In this document: positions 53,427 through 62,211 of the stretch, one piece after another
How positions within the stretch are numbered: position 1 is the stretch's first letter
Layout of the letters: the number at the start of each line of letters is the position of its first letter
Assembly (NCBI RefSeq): GCF_002897295.1
Contig: NZ_BEXF01000001.1
Span: 596,748 to 660,747, forward strand
DNA length: 64,000 bases
Origin: Brevibacillus reuszeri
Lineage (GTDB): Bacteria; Bacillota; Bacilli; Brevibacillales; Brevibacillaceae
Direction: 5' to 3'
Program-made: the position numbers and the translations under genes
Notes under the pieces: model-generated
Databases searched by the model: none
Seen by the model: the letters and a program-made list of their open reading frames with translations, nothing else
What the model was told of the DNA's origin: nothing

Positions 53427-54734
53427 ATGGAAGAGGCGAACAACACGAAAAATGACTACGAACGCGAACCGGTCCCGCTCTCTCTGCGCAAAGGGTGGAT
53501 TCCGCTCAGTCTCGTCTGGATTGCGATCGGCATTGATATTTCCTCGATGCTACTGGGAGCACAGCTTGGCGGCGGCATGGATTTTGGGGATGCGATTGGG
53601 GCTGTCATGCTCGGCTCACTGCTTCTAGGGATAATGGGGGCAATCTGCGCGTATATCGGGGCTGCCACTGGGTTATCAACAGCAATGATTACGCGTTATG
53701 CGTTTGGTGAATATGGAGCAAGATTGATTTCTGCGATCATCGGCCTCTCTCTTTTAGGGTGGTTCGGTGTGCAGGCAGGCTTCTTTGCTCAGAATGTTCA
53801 GACTGCTCTGGATTCGGTACTAGGCATCAAGCTGGATGATTCCATACTTTCGGTCATTGGTGGATTGCTGATGATGTCTACCGCCATTTATGGTTACCGG
53901 GCTCTGGAGAGACTCAGCTCCTGGGCTGTTCCACTCATGGTGCTGCTGATCGGAGTTTCCATCTTCTTGACCCTTCGTGCGCATCCGCTCGCAGAAATAT
54001 CCCAGATGGGCGTAAATGGGGAGCCCATGTCCTTTGGGATGGCGGTGTCTCTGGTCATCGGTATTTTTGTTGTCGGGACGATCATTACTCCTGACGTTTC
54101 CAGATGGGCACGGACGCGAAAGGATGCGGTTCTCGCTTCGTTCTTTGGTTTTTTTATCGGTAACAGCTTCATGATCGTAGTGGCTATCATCTTGTCCAAA
54201 GCGATGGGAACCAGTGATCTGACGACGATTTTTCTCGCGCTCGGTCTGGGGATTCCGGCAATTCTCGTCATCACGCTGGCACAGTGGACGACCAATACGA
54301 GTAATTTGTACTCCTCCTCGCTTGGCTTTGCTGTCGTTTTCAGCAAGGTTCCAAAGACACTGATTACCGTGGTAGCAGGGCTGCTTGCGACTGCTCTGGC
54401 GTATATGGGAATTTATGACCGCTTTATTACCTTCCTGTCGTTCATCACGATGCTGATTGCGCCGGTTGGGGGAATTTGCATCGCGGAGTATTACGTAGTC
54501 AACCGCGCGGCCTTTGCTTTTGAAAAAGGACACAAGCAGCTTATCGCCCGTTCCCTGGTATCATGGCTTCTTGCCTCCTTCATTGCGTATTGCACCACAG
54601 CAGCTCCTGATGGTCTCAGCTTGTTCCATTTGACTACCGTTCCTGCTCTGGATGGCTTTTTGAGTGGTGTACTGTTCCAGATCGTACTCGGCAAGGTCCT
54701 TGCTAAAAGGGAAGCAGCAAATCAGGCAGCGTAG
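53427..54734 (+). CDS. NCS1 family nucleobase/hydantoin permease (CodB-like)
   Basis: This 435-residue protein has twelve helices and NCS1 patterns (PLSLRKGWIPLSLVWIAIGI, GLSTAMITRYAFGEYGARLI, VVGTIITPDVSRWARTRKDA). NCS1 carriers import cytosine, allantoin, hydantoins and related compounds. Its partners DUF917 and hydantoinase A point to a cyclic amide or hydantoin-like substrate. The start is ATG 53427 after CAGGGGG. The frame extends upstream to 53352 without a site. Confidence 0.88.
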   Translation: MEEANNTKNDYEREPVPLSLRKGWIPLSLVWIAIGIDISSMLLGAQLGGGMDFGDAIGAVMLGSLLLGIMGAICAYIGAATGLSTAMITRYAFGEYGARLISAIIGLSLLGWFGVQAGFFAQNVQTALDSVLGIKLDDSILSVIGGLLMMSTAIYGYRALERLSSWAVPLMVLLIGVSIFLTLRAHPLAEISQMGVNGEPMSFGMAVSLVIGIFVVGTIITPDVSRWARTRKDAVLASFFGFFIGNSFMIVVAIILSKAMGTSDLTTIFLALGLGIPAILVITLAQWTTNTSNLYSSSLGFAVVFSKVPKTLITVVAGLLATALAYMGIYDRFITFLSFITMLIAPVGGICIAEYYVVNRAAFAFEKGHKQLIARSLVSWLLASFIAYCTTAAPDGLSLFHLTTVPALDGFLSGVLFQIVLGKVLAKREAANQAA

Positions 54735-54768
54735 GCGACATTTTGAGTAGAAAGGAAGATTCGAATCG

Positions 54769-55866
54769 ATGAGATATATTGACGCACAAGCGATTGAAGA
54801 TATTGCAGCGGGTGCTGCCGTCCTCGGTACTGGAGGAGGGGGAGACCCGTATATCGGCAAGATGATGGCCTTGCAGGCGATTGAAAAATACGGTCCAATC
54901 CCGCTCTTGACGCTCGATGAGCTGGAGGATGACGTTCTGGTCGTGCCTTCCAGCATGATTGGCGCACCGACTGTCATGGTTGAAAAGGTTCCAGCCGAGG
55001 GAATGGTTACCCAGGCGCTTAATCTGATTGAGCAGGCATTGGGCAAAAAGGTAGCGGCGACGATGCCGATCGAGGTAGGAGGAGTGAATTCGATTATTCC
55101 TCTCGTGGTCGCAGCAGAAAAAGGCATACCTGTCATTGACGCGGACGCGATGGGCAGAGCTTTTCCTGAGGCGCAAATGGTCACCTTTTACCTCGATGGA
55201 CTCCCGGCTGCACCTACAGCGATGACCGATGAACGAGGCAACGGTGTAGTCATGTATCCGGTAGACGGAGTCATGTCAGAGCGATTGGCACGCAGCGTAA
55301 CGATTCAGATGGGTGGCTCTGCTTCCATGTGCGACTATCCGCTTTCAGGCAAGCAAGTAAAGCAAAGTGCGATTCCCGGTACACTGACACTGGCGCAGGA
55401 GATTGGTGCCCTGCTTCGCACCGCACGCAGTCAGGAAACAAGCCCGGTGCGGATGCTCATGGACAAGCTAGGTGGCTTCGAGCTGTTTACAGGCAAGACC
55501 GTTGATATTAGCCGCCGCACGGAAAGCGGCTTTACGAAGGGCCAGGCTACCTTTGATGGAATCGATGACTATCGGGAGCGCAGAATGACGCTAGGCTTTC
55601 AAAACGAGCATCTGGTCGCATTGGAAAATGGCCAGCCGCTCGCTACAACACCTGACCTGCTCGCTGTTCTGGACAAGGAGACGGGCATGCCGATTACGAC
55701 AGAAGGCTTGAAATACGGTACGCGTGTATCTGTTGTGGCTATCCCGTGCCATCCCAAATGGCGCACGGAAAAAGGCATCGAGACGGTAGGACCTCGTTAT
55801 TTCGGGTACGATTTTGATTATGTGCCTGTTGAGCAGCTAGTGAGAAAGAGAGGGGAACAGGCATGA
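54769..55866 (+). CDS. DUF917 domain protein
   Basis: This 365-residue DUF917 protein shows AAVLGTGGGGDPYIGKMMAL, MIGAPTVMVEKVP, PVIDADAMGRAFPEAQMVTF and a late SVVAIPCHPKWRT. DUF917 proteins are regularly encoded beside hydantoinase/oxoprolinase subunits and probably form part of the enzyme. The gene overlaps the next by 4 nt. AAAGGAAG precedes ATG 54769. Confidence 0.92.
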   Translation: MRYIDAQAIEDIAAGAAVLGTGGGGDPYIGKMMALQAIEKYGPIPLLTLDELEDDVLVVPSSMIGAPTVMVEKVPAEGMVTQALNLIEQALGKKVAATMPIEVGGVNSIIPLVVAAEKGIPVIDADAMGRAFPEAQMVTFYLDGLPAAPTAMTDERGNGVVMYPVDGVMSERLARSVTIQMGGSASMCDYPLSGKQVKQSAIPGTLTLAQEIGALLRTARSQETSPVRMLMDKLGGFELFTGKTVDISRRTESGFTKGQATFDGIDDYRERRMTLGFQNEHLVALENGQPLATTPDLLAVLDKETGMPITTEGLKYGTRVSVVAIPCHPKWRTEKGIETVGPRYFGYDFDYVPVEQLVRKRGEQA

Positions 55867-57416
55867 GCTACCGGATCGGGATTGACGTAGGAGGCACCAA
55901 TACGGATGCTGTCCTGCTGGATGAACAGTTAAAAGTTGTATACGAGGTGAAGTCGCCAACGACAGCAGATGTCAGCTCTGGCATTTATGAAGCCCTCAGA
56001 CGGGTTGTGCAGGACAGCGGCGTAAATCCGGGAGAAGTGCGTTACGCCATGCTCGGTACGACACATTGCACCAATGCAATTGTTGAGCGAAAGCGGCTGA
56101 ATCGGGTAGGCATGATCCGCGTAGGAAAACCGGCGACGACTGCGGTTCGTCCGATGATGGGCTGGCCCGAAGACCTGCGAGCAGCGGTAGGGGAAAACTG
56201 GCATATCGTCTCTGGCGGGTATGAGTATGATGGACGCACGATCGTACCGCTAGACGAAGAGGAGATCCGACAAATATGCCGAGGCATGAAGGGCACTATC
56301 GAAACAGTGGCGATCTCAGGTGTTTTCTCTCCGGCAAACGCCGACCAAGAAAAGCGAACAGCAGAAATTGTACGCGAGGAGCTGGGGGACGCAATCTCCA
56401 TCTCTTTATCGCATGAAATCGGCAGCATCGGGCTGTTGGAGCGGGAAAACGCGACGATTCTGAATGCCGCTCTCATTCAAACGGCAAAAATGGTTGCAGA
56501 AGGCTTCAGAGAAGCACTGCGTAATAACGGAATTGAAAATGCTGGCATTTACTTTGGTCAAAATGATGGAACCTTGATGTCTCTGGAATACGCCATGCGC
56601 TATCCGATCTTGACCATTGCTTGCGGTCCTACGAATTCCATACGCGGAGCGGCACACCTGTCAGGACGTAAAGATGGGCTGGTCGTAGATGTGGGAGGAA
56701 CGACTACAGATATCGGTGTTCTGGTGAATGGCTTTCCGCGCCAATCTTCTCTCGCTGTTGATATTGGAGGAATCCGTACCAACTTCCGGATGCCTGACAT
56801 TCTCTCGGTAGCGATCGGGGGAGGTACAATCGTCCGCCATGAAGGAGATACCATCAAGCTCGGACCTGACAGCGTTGGCTACCAATTGCATAACCGTGCC
56901 CTGATCGTCGGTGGAGACACGATGACAGCGACAGACGTAGCGGTCATGATAGGGCGATTCCAGTGGTCAGGAGCAAAACTGGACGGGCTCGATCGCGCGT
57001 TCTGCGAAAAAGTCGATGAAAAGCTGGTTGCGGATGTGGAGGATGCCATCGACCGGATGAAAACGAGTCCTACTCCCGTTCCCGTCATTCTCGTAGGCGG
57101 CGGAAGTGTACTGCTTCCCGATCAAATGAAAGGGGTATCTGAGGTAATCCGCCCCGAGCATTTTGGAGCGGCAAACGCGATTGGTGCTGCGCTTGGACAA
57201 GTGAGCGGTCAGCTTGAAAAGATTTATGCTCTGGACGAGATGACGCGCGAAGAAGCGCTCGAAGACGCAAGGAACGGAGCCGTTCGCGAGGCAATTGCAG
57301 CAGGAGCAGATGCGGATTCCATTGAGATTGTCCATCTGGAGGACATCCCCCTGGCGTATTTGCCTGGAAATGCGATTTTGATTCGAGTCAAGGCGGCAGG
57401 AGTGCTTGCGGCATAA
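55863..57416 (+). CDS. Hydantoinase/oxoprolinase family protein (HyuA-like)
   Basis: This 517-residue ATP-dependent amidohydrolase subunit has the N-terminal hydantoinase domain (RIGIDVGGTNTDAVLLDEQL, YAMLGTTHCTNAIVER) and the ASKHA-type main domain (DGLVVDVGGTTTDIGVLVNG, VAIGGGTIVRH). It would open a cyclic amide such as a hydantoin at the cost of ATP. With DUF917 and the NCS1 carrier it forms an uptake-and-hydrolysis unit. Confidence 0.93.
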   Translation: MSYRIGIDVGGTNTDAVLLDEQLKVVYEVKSPTTADVSSGIYEALRRVVQDSGVNPGEVRYAMLGTTHCTNAIVERKRLNRVGMIRVGKPATTAVRPMMGWPEDLRAAVGENWHIVSGGYEYDGRTIVPLDEEEIRQICRGMKGTIETVAISGVFSPANADQEKRTAEIVREELGDAISISLSHEIGSIGLLERENATILNAALIQTAKMVAEGFREALRNNGIENAGIYFGQNDGTLMSLEYAMRYPILTIACGPTNSIRGAAHLSGRKDGLVVDVGGTTTDIGVLVNGFPRQSSLAVDIGGIRTNFRMPDILSVAIGGGTIVRHEGDTIKLGPDSVGYQLHNRALIVGGDTMTATDVAVMIGRFQWSGAKLDGLDRAFCEKVDEKLVADVEDAIDRMKTSPTPVPVILVGGGSVLLPDQMKGVSEVIRPEHFGAANAIGAALGQVSGQLEKIYALDEMTREEALEDARNGAVREAIAAGADADSIEIVHLEDIPLAYLPGNAILIRVKAAGVLAA

Positions 57417-57450
57417 AGTCCTTTTATGCTGCTGGATATAGGAAATGAGA

Positions 57451-57482
57451 AAAAGGTTGTCGATTAGTCGACAGCCTTTTTT
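57451..57482. terminator. Bidirectional terminator after hyuA-like gene
   Basis: AAAAGGTTGTCGA pairs with TCGACAGCCTTTT, followed by T6. Confidence 0.9.
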
Positions 57483-57518
57483 GCGATCTCCGGCACTGGG
57501 AAGCATATGAAAGCAAAA

Positions 57519-57569
57519 AAGCTTTTCTGGCAGCGGCATCATTTCATGCTCGCTGTACCAGAAAAGCTT
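57519..57569 (-). terminator. Terminator of the AI-2E family gene
   Basis: AAGCTTTTCTGG (57519-57530) and CCAGAAAAGCTT (57558-57569) form a 12-bp stem. Read leftward it is followed by a T tract. Confidence 0.85.
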
Positions 57570-57590
57570 GTATATACGTAAAAGCCTGAC

Positions 57591-58619
57591 TTATTGCGTA
57601 GTTACTGCTTTCGGAAGAGGCTGCCCCATCTTTTTCACTTCAAGAATGTCCAACAGGAAGACGAACGAAGGGATTCCGACGATCAGACCCCAGACCCCAA
57701 AGAAATGCTCGGAGAAGATTAGAACCACGAACGTATAGAAGATCGGCAGATGTGTTTTGGATGCCATCAGTCTCGGATTGAGTACGTACGCCTCTAGTGC
57801 GTGAATCAGAGCAATGAAGATGAGCAGGTACACAACCGTATGCAGTCCACCGATACTAAATGCGATGGCACTGAGTGGAATCAGCGAGATCACCACACCA
57901 GCGACAGGGATGAGACCCAGTACGAAAATCAAGAGAGCCAGACCGATCAGATTCGGGAAGCCCATGATCCAGAGGGCGATGGTCGTGAGTATCGAGTTAA
58001 TCAACGCAATCAGTAATTGAGTTTCAATCACTTTTCCAAACGTCGTGATAAACTTTTTGCTGAAGTACTCAATCTCTGTATACAGCCAGGAGAGCTTGCT
58101 TCCCCGGAACTGAGCAGTGAATGCGATGACATTGTCCTTTCCTAAAAGGAAGAACAGGCTTAGAATTAGGGCTAAAAACAGATTGAATCCCCAATTCTTT
58201 ACGACCGTCAGAAAATCAAGACTGCTTTTCACGAGACCTTGCATATCCAGTTTTTCCAATGCAGGCATCAAGTACTGCATAAACTCATTATCCTGCTGAT
58301 TCCGAAAGACGTGCTCAATGACATGAATCAGTTGGGCGCTCTGATGGATGAGGGAAGGGAATACTTTTGCCCCTCCTACAACCAGCAAGGCTGTAAGCAC
58401 AACATATTGCGTGACGAGAACAAGCTTTGGACTGATTGGAACAACTTTATGAATCAGCTTGGTGACATGAAAATGCAACCGATCCATTAAAAAGGTAACC
58501 AGGAAGGTCAAAAGTACGACATTTATCATGCTTCCCAGAGAATAGAGCAGCAAGCAGAATAATGCTAGAATCCCAAAGCGTCTGACATCTGGTTTTTTCA
58601 GGAAGGTGAGCAGATTCAT
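57591..58619 (-). CDS. AI-2E family transporter (membrane protein)
   Basis: This 342-residue protein has about seven to eight helices with family patterns (FFLLGKDNVIAFTAQFRGSK, GKVIETQLLIALINSILTTI, GLALLIFVLGLIPVAGVVIS, GVWGLIVGIPSFVFLLDI). Proteins of this family export signals or ions such as sodium or protons, and the cargo here is unknown. GGAAAGGATG precedes ATG 58619. Confidence 0.9.
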   Translation of the reverse strand: MNLLTFLKKPDVRRFGILALFCLLLYSLGSMINVVLLTFLVTFLMDRLHFHVTKLIHKVVPISPKLVLVTQYVVLTALLVVGGAKVFPSLIHQSAQLIHVIEHVFRNQQDNEFMQYLMPALEKLDMQGLVKSSLDFLTVVKNWGFNLFLALILSLFFLLGKDNVIAFTAQFRGSKLSWLYTEIEYFSKKFITTFGKVIETQLLIALINSILTTIALWIMGFPNLIGLALLIFVLGLIPVAGVVISLIPLSAIAFSIGGLHTVVYLLIFIALIHALEAYVLNPRLMASKTHLPIFYTFVVLIFSEHFFGVWGLIVGIPSFVFLLDILEVKKMGQPLPKAVTTQ

Positions 58620-58676
58620 GGGAACATCCTTTCCAATTTAAAACGTTCTATTCTATTAAAACAGATTACAATACTC

Positions 58677-58768
58677 TTGTGTACTTCTTGTGTCCTTTTC
58701 CCGCATTCCCCATCTTTTAATCCAAAAAATGGGCAAAACACACAAAAGACACAGCGATCATCTATACT
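58677..58768 (+). promoter_or_regulatory. Candidate autoregulatory region of the OmpR-type system
   Basis: TTGTGT occurs twice on the same strand 11 bp apart (58677-58682, 58688-58693), the helical-turn spacing usual for OmpR-family dimers. Near 58738-58753 the complementary ACACA motif recurs. TATACT (58763-58768) is the -10, and the matching -35 position is poor (ACACAA), as in activator-dependent promoters. Confidence 0.4.
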
Positions 58769-58825
58769 GATGGCGCAGGATTTTCTCCTGAGTGAGAAAG
58801 TTGAGCCGAAGGGGGACATCAACAG

Positions 58826-59506
58826 ATGAAACGACAAGTGCTCCTGATTGAAGATGAAAGCCGCATTCGCGAAATCGTTGCTGACTATTTCGAGCGGGAG
58901 CAATGGATCGTATATGAAGCTGAAAATGGTAGACAAGCAATCGAGATGCTAGAATCGCTAAGGGTCGATCTGATTATCCTCGACATCCTCATGCCGGAAA
59001 TGGACGGCTGGGCTGTGTGCAAGTACGTCCGCGCCAGATCCGATGTGCCCATCATCATGCTGACTGCGAAATCAGAGGATGACGATAAAATGCTCGGCTT
59101 TGAGCTAGGGGCAGATGATTATGTCACCAAGCCATTCAGCCCGAAAGTGCTCGTTGCCCGAGCCAACACCCTCATGAAGCGGGTGGAGGGAACTGTGGGC
59201 AAAGCCGATCATCTGCTGTGCTTTGGCCACGTGGTGATCAACAAACGGGCACGCCGTATGGAAATCATGGGAGAAGAAATTGATCTCACCCCTAAAGAAT
59301 ATGAACTGCTTGTATACCTGATCAAAAACGCCGGAATCGTGCTTTCTCGTGAAACGATTATGGATCACGTGTGGGGCTTCGATTACTTTGGTGATTTGAG
59401 GGTCGTTGATACCCATATCAAGAAGCTTCGCAGCAAGCTAGGCGGCGAAGCACGTCACATCCGAACGGTAATTAAGGCTGGCTATACCTTCGAGGAAGAA
59501 CGATGA
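58826..59506 (+). CDS. OmpR/PhoB family response regulator
   Basis: This 226-residue protein has a receiver domain (acidic pair in LIEDES, phosphoacceptor Asp53 in IILDILMPEMDGW, Lys in DDYVTKPFSP) and a winged-helix output domain (DLTPKEYELLVYLIKNAGIV, DTHIKKLRSKLGG). It overlaps the kinase gene by 4 nt. AAGGGGG precedes ATG 58826. Confidence 0.95.
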   Translation: MKRQVLLIEDESRIREIVADYFEREQWIVYEAENGRQAIEMLESLRVDLIILDILMPEMDGWAVCKYVRARSDVPIIMLTAKSEDDDKMLGFELGADDYVTKPFSPKVLVARANTLMKRVEGTVGKADHLLCFGHVVINKRARRMEIMGEEIDLTPKEYELLVYLIKNAGIVLSRETIMDHVWGFDYFGDLRVVDTHIKKLRSKLGGEARHIRTVIKAGYTFEEER

Positions 59507-61278
59507 AGCGGCGGGGGGTAACAGTCAAGCTGTTCGCTATCACCTCATCGCTTTTCCTGTTGTTATATACGATCATTATGCTCGGTCAGTTACTTTTTTT
59601 TGAACAATTTTATCAATCGAAGAAATTGGGAGATCTGGAAAAAAAGCTAAAGACGTTTTCGGAGCACTACGTCTCGAAGCAATGGGATGACGAAAGCATG
59701 GCAAACGAAGTGTCTTTGTTTATCAGCCGCAATAAAGCGCAAATTGCCATCGTCAGCACAGACGGGAAGGTTAAGGTCGATAACCCATTTGGCATCGTCA
59801 TCCGCAATAAAGCGGGGGAAAAAGTGAAAATCTCCCTGTCTATGTTTCCTGATGTCTATCGAAAGGATTTAATTAATGCGAATTTGCATATAGGTGATCA
59901 CATCGAGGCGGTGGGCGTCTTTGAGGAAGGCATTCCACAGACCCTGTTTTATCCCTTGGTAATCCACAAGTCAGGTGAAAAGCCAATCGGCAGCTTGAAA
60001 TCGGGTGGAACGGCAGAGCCGCTGGAGCGGTTATCTGGCGAAATAACAGGAATGCTGCTACCTTCGCCAAATCAATGGAACTCACGTCAAGGAATCCTGT
60101 TTCTCGTGATCAAAGACTGGTTCCCACTAACGGAAGCACGCAAAGCAAATCTGGAGAGCGGCAAAGTGATTGAGGAGGAATGGGTAGAGCCGTGGAGCGG
60201 AGTCCGCAGCCTCGTCGTGATTCAACCAGCGATGAAGGATGGCCACGTAACGGATCTCATTATCGCATCGACATCGCTTCAGCAAATTAGTGAGGCAAAC
60301 GACGCCCTGCGCTTGTTTTACATCTATATTGGAATCGGAGGATTTGCTCTGATTCTCTTGCTGTCTCTCATCTTTTCCAAAGTGGTTTCGAAGCCGCTGC
60401 TTTCTTTGAACAAAAGCGCTTTGCAGATGGCCAAGCTGGACTTTTCCGTAAAATCGCCGATTATGAGAAACGATGAATTCGGCAGTCTGGCGAGAAGCTT
60501 AAATACGATGGCGGAAAAGCTCGATATGACCTTGAAGGAATTGCAGCAAGCAAATGAGCAGCTCCGCGCAGAAATGGACCAGAAAAAGCGGATGGAGCTG
60601 ATTCAGAAGGAGTTTGTATCCAATGTTTCGCATGAACTGAAAACACCGATTAGCATCGTCAAAAGCTTTGCCGAAGGATTAAAGGATGGCGTCGGGGAGA
60701 ACAAGCACGATCGATATATCGAGGTTATTTTGGATGAAACCGAGAAGATGGAAGACCTCGTCAGAGATATGCTGGAGCTGACGAAGCTGGAATCGAAAAC
60801 GATCAAGCTGAAAAAAAGCTCTTTCTTTGTCAGTGAGCTGATGGAAGAAGTCGTAGATAAGCTGCTGCTCCATTTTAATGAAAAGAATTTGCAGGTTGTT
60901 ACGATTTTGGCGAATGAGGAGGCTCTCTACGCCGATCAGGTCAAAATTGAGCAGATTCTGTTTAATATTTTGGTCAACGCGATTCGGCATGCGCGTGTCG
61001 GCAGTGAGATTACGGTACGCATCGAAGGAAGAGATAATCGCGATTTATCCGTGGCGATTGAAAATGAAGGAGAGCATATTCCTGAGGATCAGCTTGACCA
61101 TATTTGGGATCGCTTTTATCGGATCGAGCGCTCACGCAACCGCAAGACTGGGGGAACGGGTCTCGGACTTGCCATCGTCAAGCATATCGTAGAATTGCAC
61201 GAGGGTACGTACGGTGTGCGCAATACAGAGCGAGGGGTTACTTTTTTCTTTGTGCTGCCATGTCACATGCAAACGTAA
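59503..61278 (+). CDS. Sensor histidine kinase (HAMP, HisKA, HATPase)
   Basis: This 591-residue membrane kinase has helix 1 (~8-28), an extracytoplasmic sensor (~30-265), helix 2 (~270-292), HAMP (~293-345), HisKA with the phosphoacceptor His377 in SNVSHELKTPISIVKSFAEG, and an HATPase domain (ILFNILVNAIRHA, GTGLGLAIVKHIVELH). It pairs with the preceding regulator. The signal is unknown. Confidence 0.94.
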   Translation: MKRRGVTVKLFAITSSLFLLLYTIIMLGQLLFFEQFYQSKKLGDLEKKLKTFSEHYVSKQWDDESMANEVSLFISRNKAQIAIVSTDGKVKVDNPFGIVIRNKAGEKVKISLSMFPDVYRKDLINANLHIGDHIEAVGVFEEGIPQTLFYPLVIHKSGEKPIGSLKSGGTAEPLERLSGEITGMLLPSPNQWNSRQGILFLVIKDWFPLTEARKANLESGKVIEEEWVEPWSGVRSLVVIQPAMKDGHVTDLIIASTSLQQISEANDALRLFYIYIGIGGFALILLLSLIFSKVVSKPLLSLNKSALQMAKLDFSVKSPIMRNDEFGSLARSLNTMAEKLDMTLKELQQANEQLRAEMDQKKRMELIQKEFVSNVSHELKTPISIVKSFAEGLKDGVGENKHDRYIEVILDETEKMEDLVRDMLELTKLESKTIKLKKSSFFVSELMEEVVDKLLLHFNEKNLQVVTILANEEALYADQVKIEQILFNILVNAIRHARVGSEITVRIEGRDNRDLSVAIENEGEHIPEDQLDHIWDRFYRIERSRNRKTGGTGLGLAIVKHIVELHEGTYGVRNTERGVTFFFVLPCHMQT

Positions 61279-61302
61279 ATAGCGCTGGAAACAGCCAAAC
61301 CA

Positions 61303-61343
61303 GGCGTAACACCACTGCACATGACTGGGGGGTTACGCCTTTT
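61303..61343. terminator. Terminator between convergent kinase and small membrane gene
   Basis: GGCGTAAC (61303-61310) pairs with GTTACGCC (61332-61339), followed by TTTTG. Confidence 0.75.
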
Positions 61344-61355
61344 GTGTACGATCTT

Positions 61356-61532
61356 CTAGTGGACGGGCCAGTATTGCTGTACCAAAAGATAGAAGACGAC
61401 AGCCAAAACTGCTGTAGAGACTAGACATAGAATGAGCGTAACCAACGAGATTTGGCTAAGCTTGTAAGCTACCAGGAAAAAAATCGTAAACGCAATATAG
61501 GCAATAAGCGTAGTTTCTTCTAAATAAGCCAC
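61356..61532 (-). CDS. Small two-helix membrane protein (58 residues)
   Basis: The product has two hydrophobic segments (TTLIAYIAFTIFFLVAY and LVTLILCLVSTAVLAVVFYL). GAGGTG lies 6 nt before GTG 61532, which I take as start. An in-frame ATG at 61556 would place that ribosome site inside the coding region. No family is recognised. Confidence 0.6.
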   Translation of the reverse strand: MAYLEETTLIAYIAFTIFFLVAYKLSQISLVTLILCLVSTAVLAVVFYLLVQQYWPVH

Positions 61533-61690
61533 ATTTGTCACCTCGCCATCTATCATAGCCGATTTCTGCCTGCAAGATCAAAAGATTTGCTAGAGAAGAA
61601 TGCTATAGAAAATCAGTTAAAATATGGTAAGTTAAACGAGAGTGAACCATTTTTGCAAAGACCGTATGTAAGAGAAGGAGAGAGATAAGC

Positions 61691-62110
61691 ATGGGGTTAA
61701 CCATATCAAATGTAGCAAAGACAGAAGACAAGCAGTATGTCCGTAACAAATTGATTGCGTATAATTACGCGAACTTTCCCGCTGAACTAAAAGACATGTA
61801 TGAAGAAGTAAACCTTTTTGTAAAAGATGCAGCGGGTCAAACCTATGGCGGGCTTGTAGGCGAGATATGCTGGAACTGGCTGGAGGTTCACTATTTGATT
61901 GTTGATGAAAGCGTGCGAGGACAAGGCTACGGCAAAAAGCTGCTCGCGGCGGCAGAAGACATCGCGAGAGAAAAAGGCTGCGATTTTATCAAGCTGGATA
62001 CGCTTAGCTTTCAGGCGATCGATTTTTATAAAAAGCATGCTTACGAAGTATACGGTGTGATTGAAAACGCAGGTGGGCACACGCACTATTATTTGAAGAA
62101 GAATCTGTAG
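61691..62110 (+). CDS. GNAT family acetyltransferase
   Basis: This 139-residue protein has the acetyl-CoA loop VRGQGYGKKLLAAAEDIARE and a C-terminal strand YEVYGVIENAGGHTHYYLKK. The HTHYYLKK ending occurs in a short GNAT subfamily of Bacilli. AGAAGGAGAG precedes ATG 61691. The acceptor is unknown. Confidence 0.87.
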   Translation: MGLTISNVAKTEDKQYVRNKLIAYNYANFPAELKDMYEEVNLFVKDAAGQTYGGLVGEICWNWLEVHYLIVDESVRGQGYGKKLLAAAEDIAREKGCDFIKLDTLSFQAIDFYKKHAYEVYGVIENAGGHTHYYLKKNL

Positions 62111-62211
62111 AGGAAGCGAAACGTCTGAAGGAGACAAATATAAATTGTTGCCGCCTACATGATTTGATAAAATAGTAAATATTGGATAATTAGGGATAGA
62201 GGGGAAATCAA

